64,000 bases of DNA from Arthrobacter sp. PAMC 25486 (lineage in GTDB: Bacteria > Actinomycetota > Actinomycetes > Actinomycetales > Micrococcaceae): NCBI RefSeq assembly GCF_000785535.1, contig NZ_CP007595.1, positions 2,564,439 to 2,628,438 on the forward strand, in the 5' to 3' direction. Of this stretch, positions 16,533 to 25,163 are shown piece after piece (the stretch's first letter is position 1; each line of letters starts with the position of its first letter). The position numbers were made by a program, and so were the translations under genes. The notes under the pieces were generated by a model. The model saw nothing but the letters and a program-made list of their open reading frames with translations, searched no databases and was not told the origin of the DNA.

Positions 16533-17492
16533 ATGGACTTTTCTGCGCTGGCTATTGATGTTCCCGCTGCCCCCTGGACTGGGAGGGACGACGGCGGATC
16601 CCCCGCCCACCGCCGCTGGTGGCAGGCGGTGTCCACGTCCGCCATGGCGCCCGCCGCACTGGACGCCGAGCTGCCGGGTCCTGCCGCTCTTCTGGGGTTC
16701 TGCTCCGATGCCGGTGTGGCCCGTAATTTTGGGCGAACAGGTGCCGCCGCCGGCCCGGCAGCCATCCGTGCCGCCCTTGGTTCGTTGGCGTTCCACGGCA
16801 CCCGCGCAGTCACCGATGCCGGGGATATTGTGGTTTCCGGGGACGCCCTCGAGGACGGCCAAGTCCGTTCCGGGGCTGCCCTCACCACCATGCTCGACGC
16901 CGGATATCTCACCCTTGTCCTGGGCGGGGGTCACGAGACCGCCTATGCCAGCTACCTGGGGGTGGCCGGCACGGCGGCCGTTACGAACGGCGCCCGGCTG
17001 GGCGTGCTGAACCTCGACGCCCACTTTGACCTGCGCGACGCCCCGGCACCCAGCTCGGGCACGCCGTTCCTGCAGATGGCCCGGGCGGAAGCCGCCGCGG
17101 GGCGCGAACTAAATTACGCCGTCGTCGGCATCAGTGAACCAAACAACACGCGCGCACTGTTCGATACGGCACATGAACTCGATGTGAAATACCTGCTCGA
17201 CGAGGACAGTTCGGCGGAGCGCACGGAAGCGTTTGTGGGTTCATTTCTGGAGACCGTGGACATTGTGTACCTGACGATCGACCTCGACGTGTTGCCCGCC
17301 GCAACGGCTCCCGGCGTCAGCGCACCCGCGGCCTACGGGGTGCCGCTGCCGGTCATCGCCGCCGTGTGCCGCCAGGTCGCCGCGAGCGGGAAGCTGTTCC
17401 ACTTTGATGTAGCCGAACTGAACCCGTCCTTCGACATCGACAACCGCACCGCCAAGGTCGCGGCCCGCCTGATCGACACCCTACTGCGGTAA
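16533..17492 (+). CDS. hutG: Formimidoylglutamase (histidine degradation)
   Basis: This cytoplasmic ureohydrolase hydrolyses N-formimino-L-glutamate to glutamate and formamide, the last step of one hut pathway. It has 319 residues from the ATG at 16533. The Mn-binding arginase-fold motifs are intact: LGGGHETAYASY, NLDAHFDLRDAP, and LTIDLDVLPAATAPGVSAPA. The AHFDLR and SFLETVD patterns fit HutG rather than arginase or agmatinase. GGGAG is close to the ATG, so the start is only moderately certain. hutH lies 4.5 kb away on the other strand, with an ABC exporter pair between them. hutU and hutI are not in the window. Confidence 0.88.
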   Translation: MDFSALAIDVPAAPWTGRDDGGSPAHRRWWQAVSTSAMAPAALDAELPGPAALLGFCSDAGVARNFGRTGAAAGPAAIRAALGSLAFHGTRAVTDAGDIVVSGDALEDGQVRSGAALTTMLDAGYLTLVLGGGHETAYASYLGVAGTAAVTNGARLGVLNLDAHFDLRDAPAPSSGTPFLQMARAEAAAGRELNYAVVGISEPNNTRALFDTAHELDVKYLLDEDSSAERTEAFVGSFLETVDIVYLTIDLDVLPAATAPGVSAPAAYGVPLPVIAAVCRQVAASGKLFHFDVAELNPSFDIDNRTAKVAARLIDTLLR

Positions 17493-17524
17493 GTCGCGGC
17501 AAGCCTGCGGAGTCTCCCTCGCGG

Positions 17525-17611
17525 GCAGTAAGATTTCTGCGGCGGCGGGCGGTTGGGCCACGGAGCGAGGATGGATTTTTCGGGGAGGAACGAGTCGGAA
17601 AATCTTACTGC
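17525..17611. repeat. Inverted-repeat-bounded element of about 87 bp
   Basis: Perfect 12-bp arms GCAGTAAGATTT (17525-17536) and its complement (17600-17611) enclose 63 bp without an open frame. The arms extend imperfectly outward with CTCGC/GCGAG. It could be a small non-autonomous insertion or a structured 3' UTR. Confidence 0.55.
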
Positions 17612-17619
17612 GAGCGAGT

Positions 17620-17643
17620 GGCCCGGCCGTTCGCGGCCGGGCC
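17620..17643. terminator. GC hairpin with TTCG tetraloop
   Basis: A perfect 10-bp stem GGCCCGGCCG/CGGCCGGGCC is closed by a TTCG tetraloop on the + strand. It lies between the converging hutG and ABC-exporter genes. No U run is present; an intrinsic terminator of the GC-hairpin type is likely. Confidence 0.7.
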
Positions 17644-17651
17644 AACGACCG

Positions 17652-19700
17652 TTAGTGCACCTCGGCGGCGACCTCATCTTCCAGGTCGTGGCCACCTTGG
17701 AACTGCGTCATGTACAGCTCGTAGTACGCGCCGCGGCGTTTGAGCAGCTCCTCGTGGTTGCCGTGTTCGACGATGTCCCCGTCCTCCATGACCAGGATGG
17801 TGTGGGCGTCGCGGATGGTGGAGAGCCGGTGCGCGATGACAAACGACGTCCTGTCCGTGCGCAGCGCCGCCATGGCGTGCTGGACGAGGAGTTCGGTGCG
17901 GGTGTCCACGGAGGACGTGGCCTCATCCAGGATCAACAGTGACGGCTTCGCGATGAAGGCGCGTGCAATCGTGAGCAGCTGTCGTTCGCCGGCGGAGACT
18001 GTGCCGCCGTCTGCGTCGATCACGGTGTCGTAGCCGTCGGGCAGCTGCCGGACGAACCTATCCACCATGGTGGCCTCGGCCGCGGCAACTATCTCCTCGT
18101 CGGTGGCGTCGAGACGCCCGTAACGGATGTTCTCGCGGATGGTGCCCTCAAACAGCCAGGCGTCCTGGAGCACCATGCCGACTTGGGCGCGCACCTGCTC
18201 GCGGGACAGCTCGCGGGTATCCACGCCGTCGAGCATGATCCGCCCGCCGGTGAGCTCGTAGAAGCGCATGACGAGGTTGACCAGCGTGGTCTTGCCGGCG
18301 CCGGTGGGACCCACAATGGCCACCGTCTGGCCCGGTTCCACCGTGAAGGACACGTCGTGGATCAGCGGTGTCTCGGGCGAGTAGCTGAAGGAGACGTTCT
18401 CAAAGCGCACATGCCCGTCGGTCTGCGCGGGCAGCAGCTCGGAATCCTCTTCCTCTTCCTGCTCCTCTGCGTCGAGAATCTCAAAGGTCCGTTCGGCCGA
18501 GGCGACACCGGATTGGATCATGTTGGCAATACCCGCCATCTCGCCGATGGGCTGGGAGAACTCGCGCGAGTACTGGATGAACGCGGTGGCATCGCCGAGC
18601 GTCATCTGCCCCGTGGCCACGCGCAGTCCGCCGACGACGGCGACCAGCACGTAGGAGAGGTAGGAGACGAACTGCATGGCCGGCATGATCATGCCGGAGA
18701 CAAACTGTGCGCCGAAGGAGGCCTTAAACAGGTGGTCGTTGCGGTCGTCGAATTCGGCCAGCATTTCCTCGTCACGTCCGTAGGCACGGACCAGCTCGAG
18801 GCCGGAGAACGTCTCCTCAATGTGGCCGTTGAGTGAACCGGTGTGCTTCCACTGGGCCGCGAAGAGTTTCTGCGAGCGTGTGCCGATGATGCCGGCGACG
18901 ACGGCGGACAGTGGCAGGGCAATCAGTGCGATGAGCGCCAGCTGCCACGAGACGATGAACATCATGACGCCGATGCCGATCACCGTCAGTGCGGACTGCA
19001 CCAGTTGCGAGAAGGCCTGTTGCAGCGCGGCTTGGATGTTGTCGACGTCGTTCGTCACCCGGGACATCAGGTCCCCGCGCTGGCGGGTGTCGAAGTACCC
19101 CAGCGGCAGGCGGTTGAGTTTGCGTTCAATGTCCTCGCGCAGGCGGAACACCACGCGCATGACGAGGGCGTTCAACAGGTAGCCCTGCAGCCACATGAGC
19201 GTGGAGGCCACCATGTACAGGGCCAGCACAAACACGATTAACCGGCTCAGCTGGACAAAGTCGATGCCGGCGCCGGGGACCAGGTTGGTTTTGGCGAGCA
19301 TGTCGGCGAACTGGTCGTTGCCTTCGGCGCGCAGGCCCGCAACGACAGTCTCCAGCGGCACACCGGCCGGCAGCTGCGAACCAATCACGCCGTTGAAGAT
19401 GACATCCATGGCCTGCCCCAGGATCTTCGGGGCAATCACGGTCAGCACCACCGAGCCCGCCACGAGGGCAATGACCACGGAGAACATGACGCGTTCCGGG
19501 CGCAGCAGCCCCACGAGCCGCTTCACCGAGGGCCAGAAGTGCTCGGCTTTCTTGGCGGGGGTGCCGCCAAACATGTCGCCGTCCGCCTCGCTCGGCTTGT
19601 ACTCGGGGGTGAGCTCTTCTTCAAGCTCTTCAAGTTCGACGGCGGACGAAGACTTGGGTGCCACACCTGTAGCCTTCTGGTCCTTGCCTTTGCGCGCCAT
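17652..19700 (-). CDS. ABC exporter half-transporter, TMD-NBD (canonical ATP site subunit)
   Basis: This 682-residue type I ABC exporter subunit has an acidic N-terminal extension (about 60 residues), six membrane spans (about 70-390) and a C-terminal ATPase. Walker A is GPTGAGKTT. Walker B is LLILDEATSSVD with the catalytic Glu present. The signature is degenerate (TVSAGERQLL instead of LSGGQ). Its start overlaps the stop of the partner gene by one base (TGATG). With the partner's degenerate Walker B this predicts an asymmetric heterodimer with one active ATP site (see findings). The substrate is unknown, possibly drugs or lipids. Confidence 0.92.
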   Translation of the reverse strand: MARKGKDQKATGVAPKSSSAVELEELEEELTPEYKPSEADGDMFGGTPAKKAEHFWPSVKRLVGLLRPERVMFSVVIALVAGSVVLTVIAPKILGQAMDVIFNGVIGSQLPAGVPLETVVAGLRAEGNDQFADMLAKTNLVPGAGIDFVQLSRLIVFVLALYMVASTLMWLQGYLLNALVMRVVFRLREDIERKLNRLPLGYFDTRQRGDLMSRVTNDVDNIQAALQQAFSQLVQSALTVIGIGVMMFIVSWQLALIALIALPLSAVVAGIIGTRSQKLFAAQWKHTGSLNGHIEETFSGLELVRAYGRDEEMLAEFDDRNDHLFKASFGAQFVSGMIMPAMQFVSYLSYVLVAVVGGLRVATGQMTLGDATAFIQYSREFSQPIGEMAGIANMIQSGVASAERTFEILDAEEQEEEEDSELLPAQTDGHVRFENVSFSYSPETPLIHDVSFTVEPGQTVAIVGPTGAGKTTLVNLVMRFYELTGGRIMLDGVDTRELSREQVRAQVGMVLQDAWLFEGTIRENIRYGRLDATDEEIVAAAEATMVDRFVRQLPDGYDTVIDADGGTVSAGERQLLTIARAFIAKPSLLILDEATSSVDTRTELLVQHAMAALRTDRTSFVIAHRLSTIRDAHTILVMEDGDIVEHGNHEELLKRRGAYYELYMTQFQGGHDLEDEVAAEVH

Positions 19701-21430
19701 CAGGCTGCTCCTTCAATGCTCAGCTGCGATTGAACAATTTCGCGGTAGGTTTCGTTGCTCTCGAGCAGTCCGTCGTGGGTGCCGGTGCCCACGATTTCGC
19801 CGCCGTCGAGCACGATGATGTGGTCGGCCTCCCGGATCGTTGATATCCGCTGGGCCACGATGATGACAGTGGCACCTTCCGTGGCGCCGTGGAGGGATTC
19901 GCGCAGCCGCTGGTCGGTGGCAACGTCGAGGGCCGAGAAGGAATCGTCGAACAAGAATATGCGCGGACGGGCTGCGAGCGCACGGGCAATGCACAGCCGC
20001 TGCCGCTGCCCGCCGGAGACGTTGGTGCCGCCCTGGGCGATGGGCGTGGCCAACTGTTTGGGCTTTTCTTCCACAAAGTCCTTGGCCTGGGCCACGGTCA
20101 GCGCATGCCACAGATCGCCGTCGTCCGCGTCGGGGCGACCAAACTTCAGGTTCGAGGCAACCGTACCGGAGAACAGGTACGGCTTTTGTGGGACCAGTCC
20201 CACGAGGCCGGCCATCTGCTTGCGGCTGAGCTCGCTGACATCGACACCGCCAATGCGCACGGACCCGTCCTGCGGATCAAACAGGCGCGGGATGAGGTTG
20301 AGCAGCGTTGACTTGCCGGAGCCGGTGGATCCGACGATCGCCGTCGTTTTCCCGGCCTCGGCCGTGAATGTGACGTTGTTTAGGACGGGACGCTCGGCCC
20401 CGGGATAGCCGAAGGACACCGCTGAAAATTCGACGGCGTGACTCACCGGCAGTTCCCGGCCCGCCGGCACTGCGAGGCTGGGCTCGGCTGTAAGGACGTC
20501 ATCGAGGCGTTCGGCGGAGATGGCTGCGCGCGGGATCATCATGACCATGAAGACGCCCATCATGACGGCGACCAGGATTTGCAGGAGGTACTGCAGGAAT
20601 GCGGTGAGCGAACCAATCTGCATCTGGCCGGCGTCGACCCGGTGCCCGCCAAACCACAGCACGGCGGCGGTGGCCAGGTGCAAGATCATCATGATGAGAG
20701 GGAACATCAGCACGAACAAGTTGCCCACGCGCACGGAGACGCGGGTGAGGTTCAGGTTGGCGTCGCGGTACCGTTCGGCTTCAAACTTCTCCCGCACAAA
20801 GGCGCGGATGACCCGGATGCCCGTGATCTGCTCGCGCAGCACGCCGTTGACGGTGTCGATCCGGTCCTGCATTTCACGGAACAGAGGCAGCAGCTTGACC
20901 ACGAGGAAGCCCACCACAATGAACAGCAGCGGCACGGACACCCACAAGAGCCAGGACAGGCCCACGTCTTCGCGCAGCGCCATGACGATCCCGCCAATGC
21001 ACATGATGGGCGTGGACACCATGAAGTTCAACGCCATGAGCACCAGCATCTGTACCTGTTGGACGTCGTTGGTGTTGCGTGTGATCAGCGTGGCAGTGCC
21101 GAAGCGGCTCACATCCAGGGCGCCGAGGGCGTTGACACGGTAGTACACTTCGCGGCGCAGGTCTCGGCCAATCGCCATGGCGGTGCGGGCGCCAAAGTAG
21201 ATGCCGCCGATCGCTGCGGCCACTTGGACGAAGCAGACGATGATCATGGTGACACCTGTAGACCAGATGAAGTCGGTGTCGCCCTTGGAGATGCCCTGGT
21301 CGATGATCTGGGCGTTGAGGCTGGGCAGGTACAGGGCGGCGATGGTGGAGATCAGTTGCAGCACAAGCACTGCAATGATCCACGACCAATACGGCTGTGC
21401 ATGGCGGATTGCCAGGCGAAGAAGTTTCAC
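19700..21430 (-). CDS. ABC exporter half-transporter, TMD-NBD (degenerate ATP site subunit)
   Basis: This is the partner of the downstream exporter gene. Six spans occupy about residues 10-310. In the NBD, Walker A is GSTGSGKST, the signature is the canonical NVSGGQRQR, and Walker B is IFLFDDSFSALD. The catalytic Glu is therefore replaced by Asp. I start it at the GTG at 21430 (VKLLRLAIRHAQPYW), where alignable sequence usually begins. The open frame continues to a GTG at 21502, but those 24 residues are atypical and neither start has a strong ribosome-binding site. It is first of a two-gene operon. Confidence 0.9.
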   Translation of the reverse strand: MKLLRLAIRHAQPYWSWIIAVLVLQLISTIAALYLPSLNAQIIDQGISKGDTDFIWSTGVTMIIVCFVQVAAAIGGIYFGARTAMAIGRDLRREVYYRVNALGALDVSRFGTATLITRNTNDVQQVQMLVLMALNFMVSTPIMCIGGIVMALREDVGLSWLLWVSVPLLFIVVGFLVVKLLPLFREMQDRIDTVNGVLREQITGIRVIRAFVREKFEAERYRDANLNLTRVSVRVGNLFVLMFPLIMMILHLATAAVLWFGGHRVDAGQMQIGSLTAFLQYLLQILVAVMMGVFMVMMIPRAAISAERLDDVLTAEPSLAVPAGRELPVSHAVEFSAVSFGYPGAERPVLNNVTFTAEAGKTTAIVGSTGSGKSTLLNLIPRLFDPQDGSVRIGGVDVSELSRKQMAGLVGLVPQKPYLFSGTVASNLKFGRPDADDGDLWHALTVAQAKDFVEEKPKQLATPIAQGGTNVSGGQRQRLCIARALAARPRIFLFDDSFSALDVATDQRLRESLHGATEGATVIIVAQRISTIREADHIIVLDGGEIVGTGTHDGLLESNETYREIVQSQLSIEGAA

Positions 21431-21536
21431 GAAGGGATCCCATTCGAATATACGTTTGAATCTCGGGGTACCAACATTAAACACCCCGTCCGGGGCAATC
21501 ACAAGTGATTTTTTATGGCGCCGGTCGGGGTCTCCC

Positions 21537-21744
21537 GCCCGGCCCTCGCCATACTCCTGCCCACCCCGTTGCCCGGCCCTCGCTCTACTCCTGCCCGCCC
21601 CGTGAACTCGCAGTTAATGCCGCCGGATGAGGATTTGAAGGCATTAACTGCCACCTGACCGACGGGTCAGTTGGTGGGCGGCTTCGTCTCGCCGGTGGAG
21701 CGCGCAAAATCTATTTGCCTAGCAGTTCGCGCAACGCGAACTGC
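21537..21744. repeat. Repeat-rich intergenic region: tandem 34-mer and three hairpins
   Basis: This lies in the 0.5-kb gap between the ABC operon and hutH, where I see no gene. A degenerate 34-bp unit is repeated twice (21537-21570, 21571-21604). Hairpins follow: 12-bp arms GCAGTTAATGCC at 21610-21621/21640-21651; CTGACC/GGTCAG at 21655-21670; and 10-bp GCAGTTCGCG-caa-CGCGAACTGC at 21722-21744. A TCTCAGCACG doublet follows at 21751-21770. The last hairpins may terminate the minus-strand hutH transcript. Confidence 0.6.
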
Positions 21745-22025
21745 CTCCGTTCTCAGCACGTCTCAGCACGCGGGGAGCCGGGCCGCGCAGCCTGTCCCCG
21801 TTCTCGGCGGCGGTTGTGCCGTCCAGGCTCATGCTGGCCGCCGGGCGCCGACCTTTGCGGCAGGTGCTGACCCCGGAGGCGGACATTCATCAATTGCCAC
21901 GCCCGGAAGTCGGTGCGCGTTGCGGCTGCAAACGCGCCCGAATCACCAGCGCCCCGCCGCTGCGTGGGCCACGCACCCGAGGCACCCGCTGCGAGGGACG
22001 AACAGTGGGAGGCCCCAGGCGAGAA

Positions 22026-23615
22026 TCAGTTGAGCGTCCCGGTCACTTTTTCTGCGGCGGCGCGGATGGCTCCGGAGCCCACCAAGCGGTCGGCCTCTTC
22101 AAGTTCCGGGGACAGGAAACGGTCGGAACCCGGACCCTGGACCGTCGCACGAAGCACCTCAAGCACAGCAGCGCCGGCCGGTCCGGGGACCAGTTCGCCG
22201 TCGGACATGGCAGTGCGCATGTCAATGGCACGGGTCGCCGCAACGAGTTCAATGGCGAGCACGCGGCGCAGGTTTTCCACGGAGCGGCGCAGCTTGCGGG
22301 CGGCATGCCAGCCCATCGACACATGGTCCTCCTGCATGGCGGAGCTGGGGATCGAATCCACGGAGGCGGGGACGGCAAGGCGCTTGGAGTCCGAGACGAG
22401 CCCGGCCTGCGTGTACTGGGCGATCATGAGACCCGAATCCACGCCGGGGTCGCCGGCCAGGAAGGCGGGCAGGCCGTGCGAGCGGGCTGGGTCGAGCATG
22501 CGGTCGGTGCGGCGCTCCGCGATGGAGGCTACGTCCGCGGAAACAATGGCCAAAAAGTCAAGCACGTACGCCACGGGGGCGCCGTGGAAGTTGCCGTTGG
22601 AGGAGACGCGGCCGTCGGGCAGCACCACGGGGTTGTCGATCGCGGCGGCGAGCTCGCGGGTGGCGACCATGAGGGCGTGGTCTACGGTGTCGCGGGCGGC
22701 GCCGGCCACCTGCGGGGCGCAGCGCAGCGAATAGGCGTCCTGCACGCGGGAATCGCCCACCCGGTGCGAGGCCACGATGGGCGAGTTGGCGAGAACGGCC
22801 AGCATATTCTCCGCACTCAACGCCTGGCCGGGGTGCGGGCGCAGCTCCATGTGCAGCTCGGGCAGGAACACCTGGTCGGTGCCCAGCAGGCCCTCAACGC
22901 TGAGCGCGGCAGTGATGTCCGCCGTTGTGAGAAGCAGGCGGAGGTCGGCGATGGCCATGAGCAGCATGCCGAGCATGCCGTCGGTGCCGTTCACGAGTGC
23001 CAGCCCCTCCTTTTCGGCGAGCTCCACCGGCGTGATGCCGGCCTCGGCGAGCAATTCGGAGACGGGGCGCTCCCCGTTGCCGCCGAAGTGCGTGCCGTCC
23101 GGCCCAACGGCCTCGCCCTCCCCCATCAGTACCAGTGCGCAATGCGAGAGCGGCGCGAGGTCACCGGAGCAGCCGAGCGAGCCGAATTCGCGGACCACGG
23201 GGGTGATGCCGGCGTTGAGCACATCCACCATGGTTTCCAGCACCACGGGGCGCACGCCGGTCCGGCCGGAGGCGAGGGTTTTGGCGCGCAGGAACATCAG
23301 CGCACGCACCACCTCGCGTTCCACGGCCGGCCCCATGCCGGCGGAGTGGCTGCGAATGAGCGACTTCTGCAGTTGCGTGCGCATGTCCTGCGGGATGTGG
23401 CGGTTGGCCAGCGCGCCGAATCCCGTGGAGATGCCGTAGGCCGGGGTGTCGGAGTGGGCCAGCTTTTCAATGTGTTCCCTGACCCGTTCGACGCCGGCCA
23501 GCGCCTCCGCGCTGATCACCACCTTGGCATTGTGGCGGGCCACGGCGATGACGTCCTCGGGGGTGACCCCGGTTGAGGAGAGCGTTACTTCTTGGGACAA
23601 AACGGTGGCGGTCAT
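22026..23615 (-). CDS. hutH: Histidine ammonia-lyase
   Basis: This enzyme removes ammonia from L-histidine to give trans-urocanate, the first step of histidine degradation. It has 529 residues, full length for the family. The MIO electrophile forms from a tripeptide in GSLGCSGDLAPLSH. Here it is Cys149-Ser150-Gly151 rather than the textbook Ala-Ser-Gly, a substitution the family signature allows. Other hallmarks are YGISTGFGALA, the GTDGML and QDAYSLRCAPQV segments and the C-terminal catalytic region. AAAAGGATCC precedes the ATG. The IclR regulator and permease at 25-27.6 kb are likely functional partners. Confidence 0.95.
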   Translation of the reverse strand: MTATVLSQEVTLSSTGVTPEDVIAVARHNAKVVISAEALAGVERVREHIEKLAHSDTPAYGISTGFGALANRHIPQDMRTQLQKSLIRSHSAGMGPAVEREVVRALMFLRAKTLASGRTGVRPVVLETMVDVLNAGITPVVREFGSLGCSGDLAPLSHCALVLMGEGEAVGPDGTHFGGNGERPVSELLAEAGITPVELAEKEGLALVNGTDGMLGMLLMAIADLRLLLTTADITAALSVEGLLGTDQVFLPELHMELRPHPGQALSAENMLAVLANSPIVASHRVGDSRVQDAYSLRCAPQVAGAARDTVDHALMVATRELAAAIDNPVVLPDGRVSSNGNFHGAPVAYVLDFLAIVSADVASIAERRTDRMLDPARSHGLPAFLAGDPGVDSGLMIAQYTQAGLVSDSKRLAVPASVDSIPSSAMQEDHVSMGWHAARKLRRSVENLRRVLAIELVAATRAIDMRTAMSDGELVPGPAGAAVLEVLRATVQGPGSDRFLSPELEEADRLVGSGAIRAAAEKVTGTLN

Positions 23616-23826
23616 GGCGGATCCTTTTCAGTGGCACGGTCTTACCTGCCACTATTGCGCTTAACCGCGCGGAAGTCTGCCGCTTTCCGGTCGGGCTGTC
23701 CGGTATGCAAGACACACCCTTCATTGGCTTCCGACGCTCCTGCACATGTGGGGCGTTTCCAGCCAACGCTCCTGCTGCTCCGGGCAGCCAACGGAGCGGG
23801 ATTAACTCATACCAGGCGACGCCGTA

Positions 23827-23909
23827 GTGGACACTCTTAGTAAACGCGGGGGTAGTTGTTGCCAAATGCGGCCGGTAGACCGGCGTCGCTTGGTAACAGC
23901 TACCCCCCG
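23827..23909. repeat. Hairpin repeat, copy A (left of AbiEi/nuclease-like gene)
   Basis: This is about 71 bp identical to 25031-25101, starting GTGGACACTCTTAG and running through GGGGGTAGTTGTTGCC to CGCTTGGTAAC. The GGGGGTAG...CTACCCCC ends pair as a long imperfect stem. The copy lies 124 bp before the start of the 24033 gene. Confidence 0.85.
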
Positions 23910-24032
23910 AACCAGTCGGTGGCTCCCGGGTGGAGCCCGTTGGTTTCTCCACAGCCCCTACAAGTTGCACCCTCGCCCACATTTCGCCCATTGGGCCTGT
24001 CACTCAAGCGCCATGGGTCCCACTATTGGACA

Positions 24033-25001
24033 ATGAGCAGCTTTCAAGTTCCACCATTCATTACTCCCTCAAGTAAATTCGCCGACGAGCACTCAGCCCG
24101 GAGGCTTGCCCGGCAGGCTGAATCCGGAAAATTGGAGCGGGTGCGCCGGGGCTTTTACCTCCCCACAGAGGTTTGGGACGCACTCAAACCCTGGGAAAAG
24201 TATCGAGTCCGCATTCAGGCTGTCCACGAGTCTGCCGAAAGCCCTCCGGTCTTTGCCCGCGAATCCGCTGCCCAGATCATGGGCCTGCCCATCATCGGTG
24301 TACCCGAGGAAGTGCAGACTGTTGTCCCACCCGGCAAGAATGGCGGCCAAAGCAACCGCGGCGTCCGGCGCATCAATGCCCTCGAAGGGGATCCACCGCC
24401 CTGGCAGATGTTCGGAATGCGGCTGACCCCGCCACCCCAAACAGCTCGGGACCTTGCCGTTCGCCTGCCTCTCACCGGATCCTTACCCTCCATGGACAAG
24501 CTTCTACAACGTAAGTTGCTCGATGATTCCCCCACGGACCAGCAACGCTTCTTCACGGCGGACGACGTCGCCTCAGCCAGCAGCTTGCTTCCCTACAGGA
24601 CCCAGCGCCACCGTGTTGAGAGAGTGCTCAGCGTCGCAGACCCACTTTCTGGATCTCCGGGCGAATCCTTCAGCCGGGCCATCATGATTGAACAAGGATT
24701 CCCACTTCCCGCACTGCAGGTTCCCTTCTCGGACAGCCGAGGATTCATCGGCCGGCCCGACTTCGATTGGGAGGAATGCAAGACACTCGGCGAGTTCGAC
24801 GGCTACGAAAAGTATTCAGCCCAGCGATACTTGAAGGGAAAGACTCCCTCCGAAGTCGTGGTGGACGAGAAGAACCGTGAGAACAGGCTTCGCGCCAAAG
24901 GCTACAACGTGGTGCGGTGGGTTTGGGATGACCTGAAGGACAGCCGCAGGCTCATTCGGCTTCTCCACGAGGCCGGCTTGCCATCAAAATGGCCCAGCTG
25001 A
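24033..25001 (+). CDS. AbiEi-like winged-helix protein with PD-(D/E)xK/DUF559-like C-terminus
   Basis: The 322-residue protein begins with an AbiEi-antitoxin-like winged helix (SARRLARQAESGKLERVRRGFYLP, about residues 22-50). The middle is uncharacterised. The C-terminal domain looks like the DUF559/Vsr-type nuclease fold: GRPDFDW, then LGEFDGYEKY, then RENRLRAKGYNVVRWVW. The spaced D, E and K residues fit a PD-(D/E)xK active site. Such fusions are frequent single genes in actinobacteria and their role is unsettled (toxin, restriction or repair). No AbiEii partner is adjacent. The gene is bracketed by two near-identical hairpin repeats, suggesting insertion as a unit. The start is inferred from the first plausible domain residue; the ribosome-binding site is weak. 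Confidence 0.7.
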   Translation: MSSFQVPPFITPSSKFADEHSARRLARQAESGKLERVRRGFYLPTEVWDALKPWEKYRVRIQAVHESAESPPVFARESAAQIMGLPIIGVPEEVQTVVPPGKNGGQSNRGVRRINALEGDPPPWQMFGMRLTPPPQTARDLAVRLPLTGSLPSMDKLLQRKLLDDSPTDQQRFFTADDVASASSLLPYRTQRHRVERVLSVADPLSGSPGESFSRAIMIEQGFPLPALQVPFSDSRGFIGRPDFDWEECKTLGEFDGYEKYSAQRYLKGKTPSEVVVDEKNRENRLRAKGYNVVRWVWDDLKDSRRLIRLLHEAGLPSKWPS

Positions 25002-25030
25002 GGGGGTTGATATGACCCAACGCCGCCGTT

Positions 25031-25111
25031 GTGGACACTCTTAGTAAACGCGGGGGTAGTTGTTGCCAAATGCGGCCGGTAGACCGGCGTCGCTTGGTAA
25101 CGACTACCCCC
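25031..25111. repeat. Hairpin repeat, copy B (right of AbiEi/nuclease-like gene)
   Basis: This is a second copy of the 23827 element in the same orientation, 30 bp after the stop of the enclosed gene. The outer stem is GGGGGTAG...CTACCCCC. Immediately after it, TACCCCCGGGCGTCAA occurs twice at a 20-bp spacing (25105-25120 and 25125-25140). Confidence 0.85.
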
Positions 25112-25163
25112 GGGCGTCAAAAGTTACCCCCGGGCGTCAATATCGCGCCATGCCAGGACCGAA

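Noticed and set aside
21816..23576. 586-codon + strand frame opposite hutH
   Set aside because: hutH on the minus strand is unmistakable. The + frame is a GC-bias shadow rich in Gly, His and Arg.
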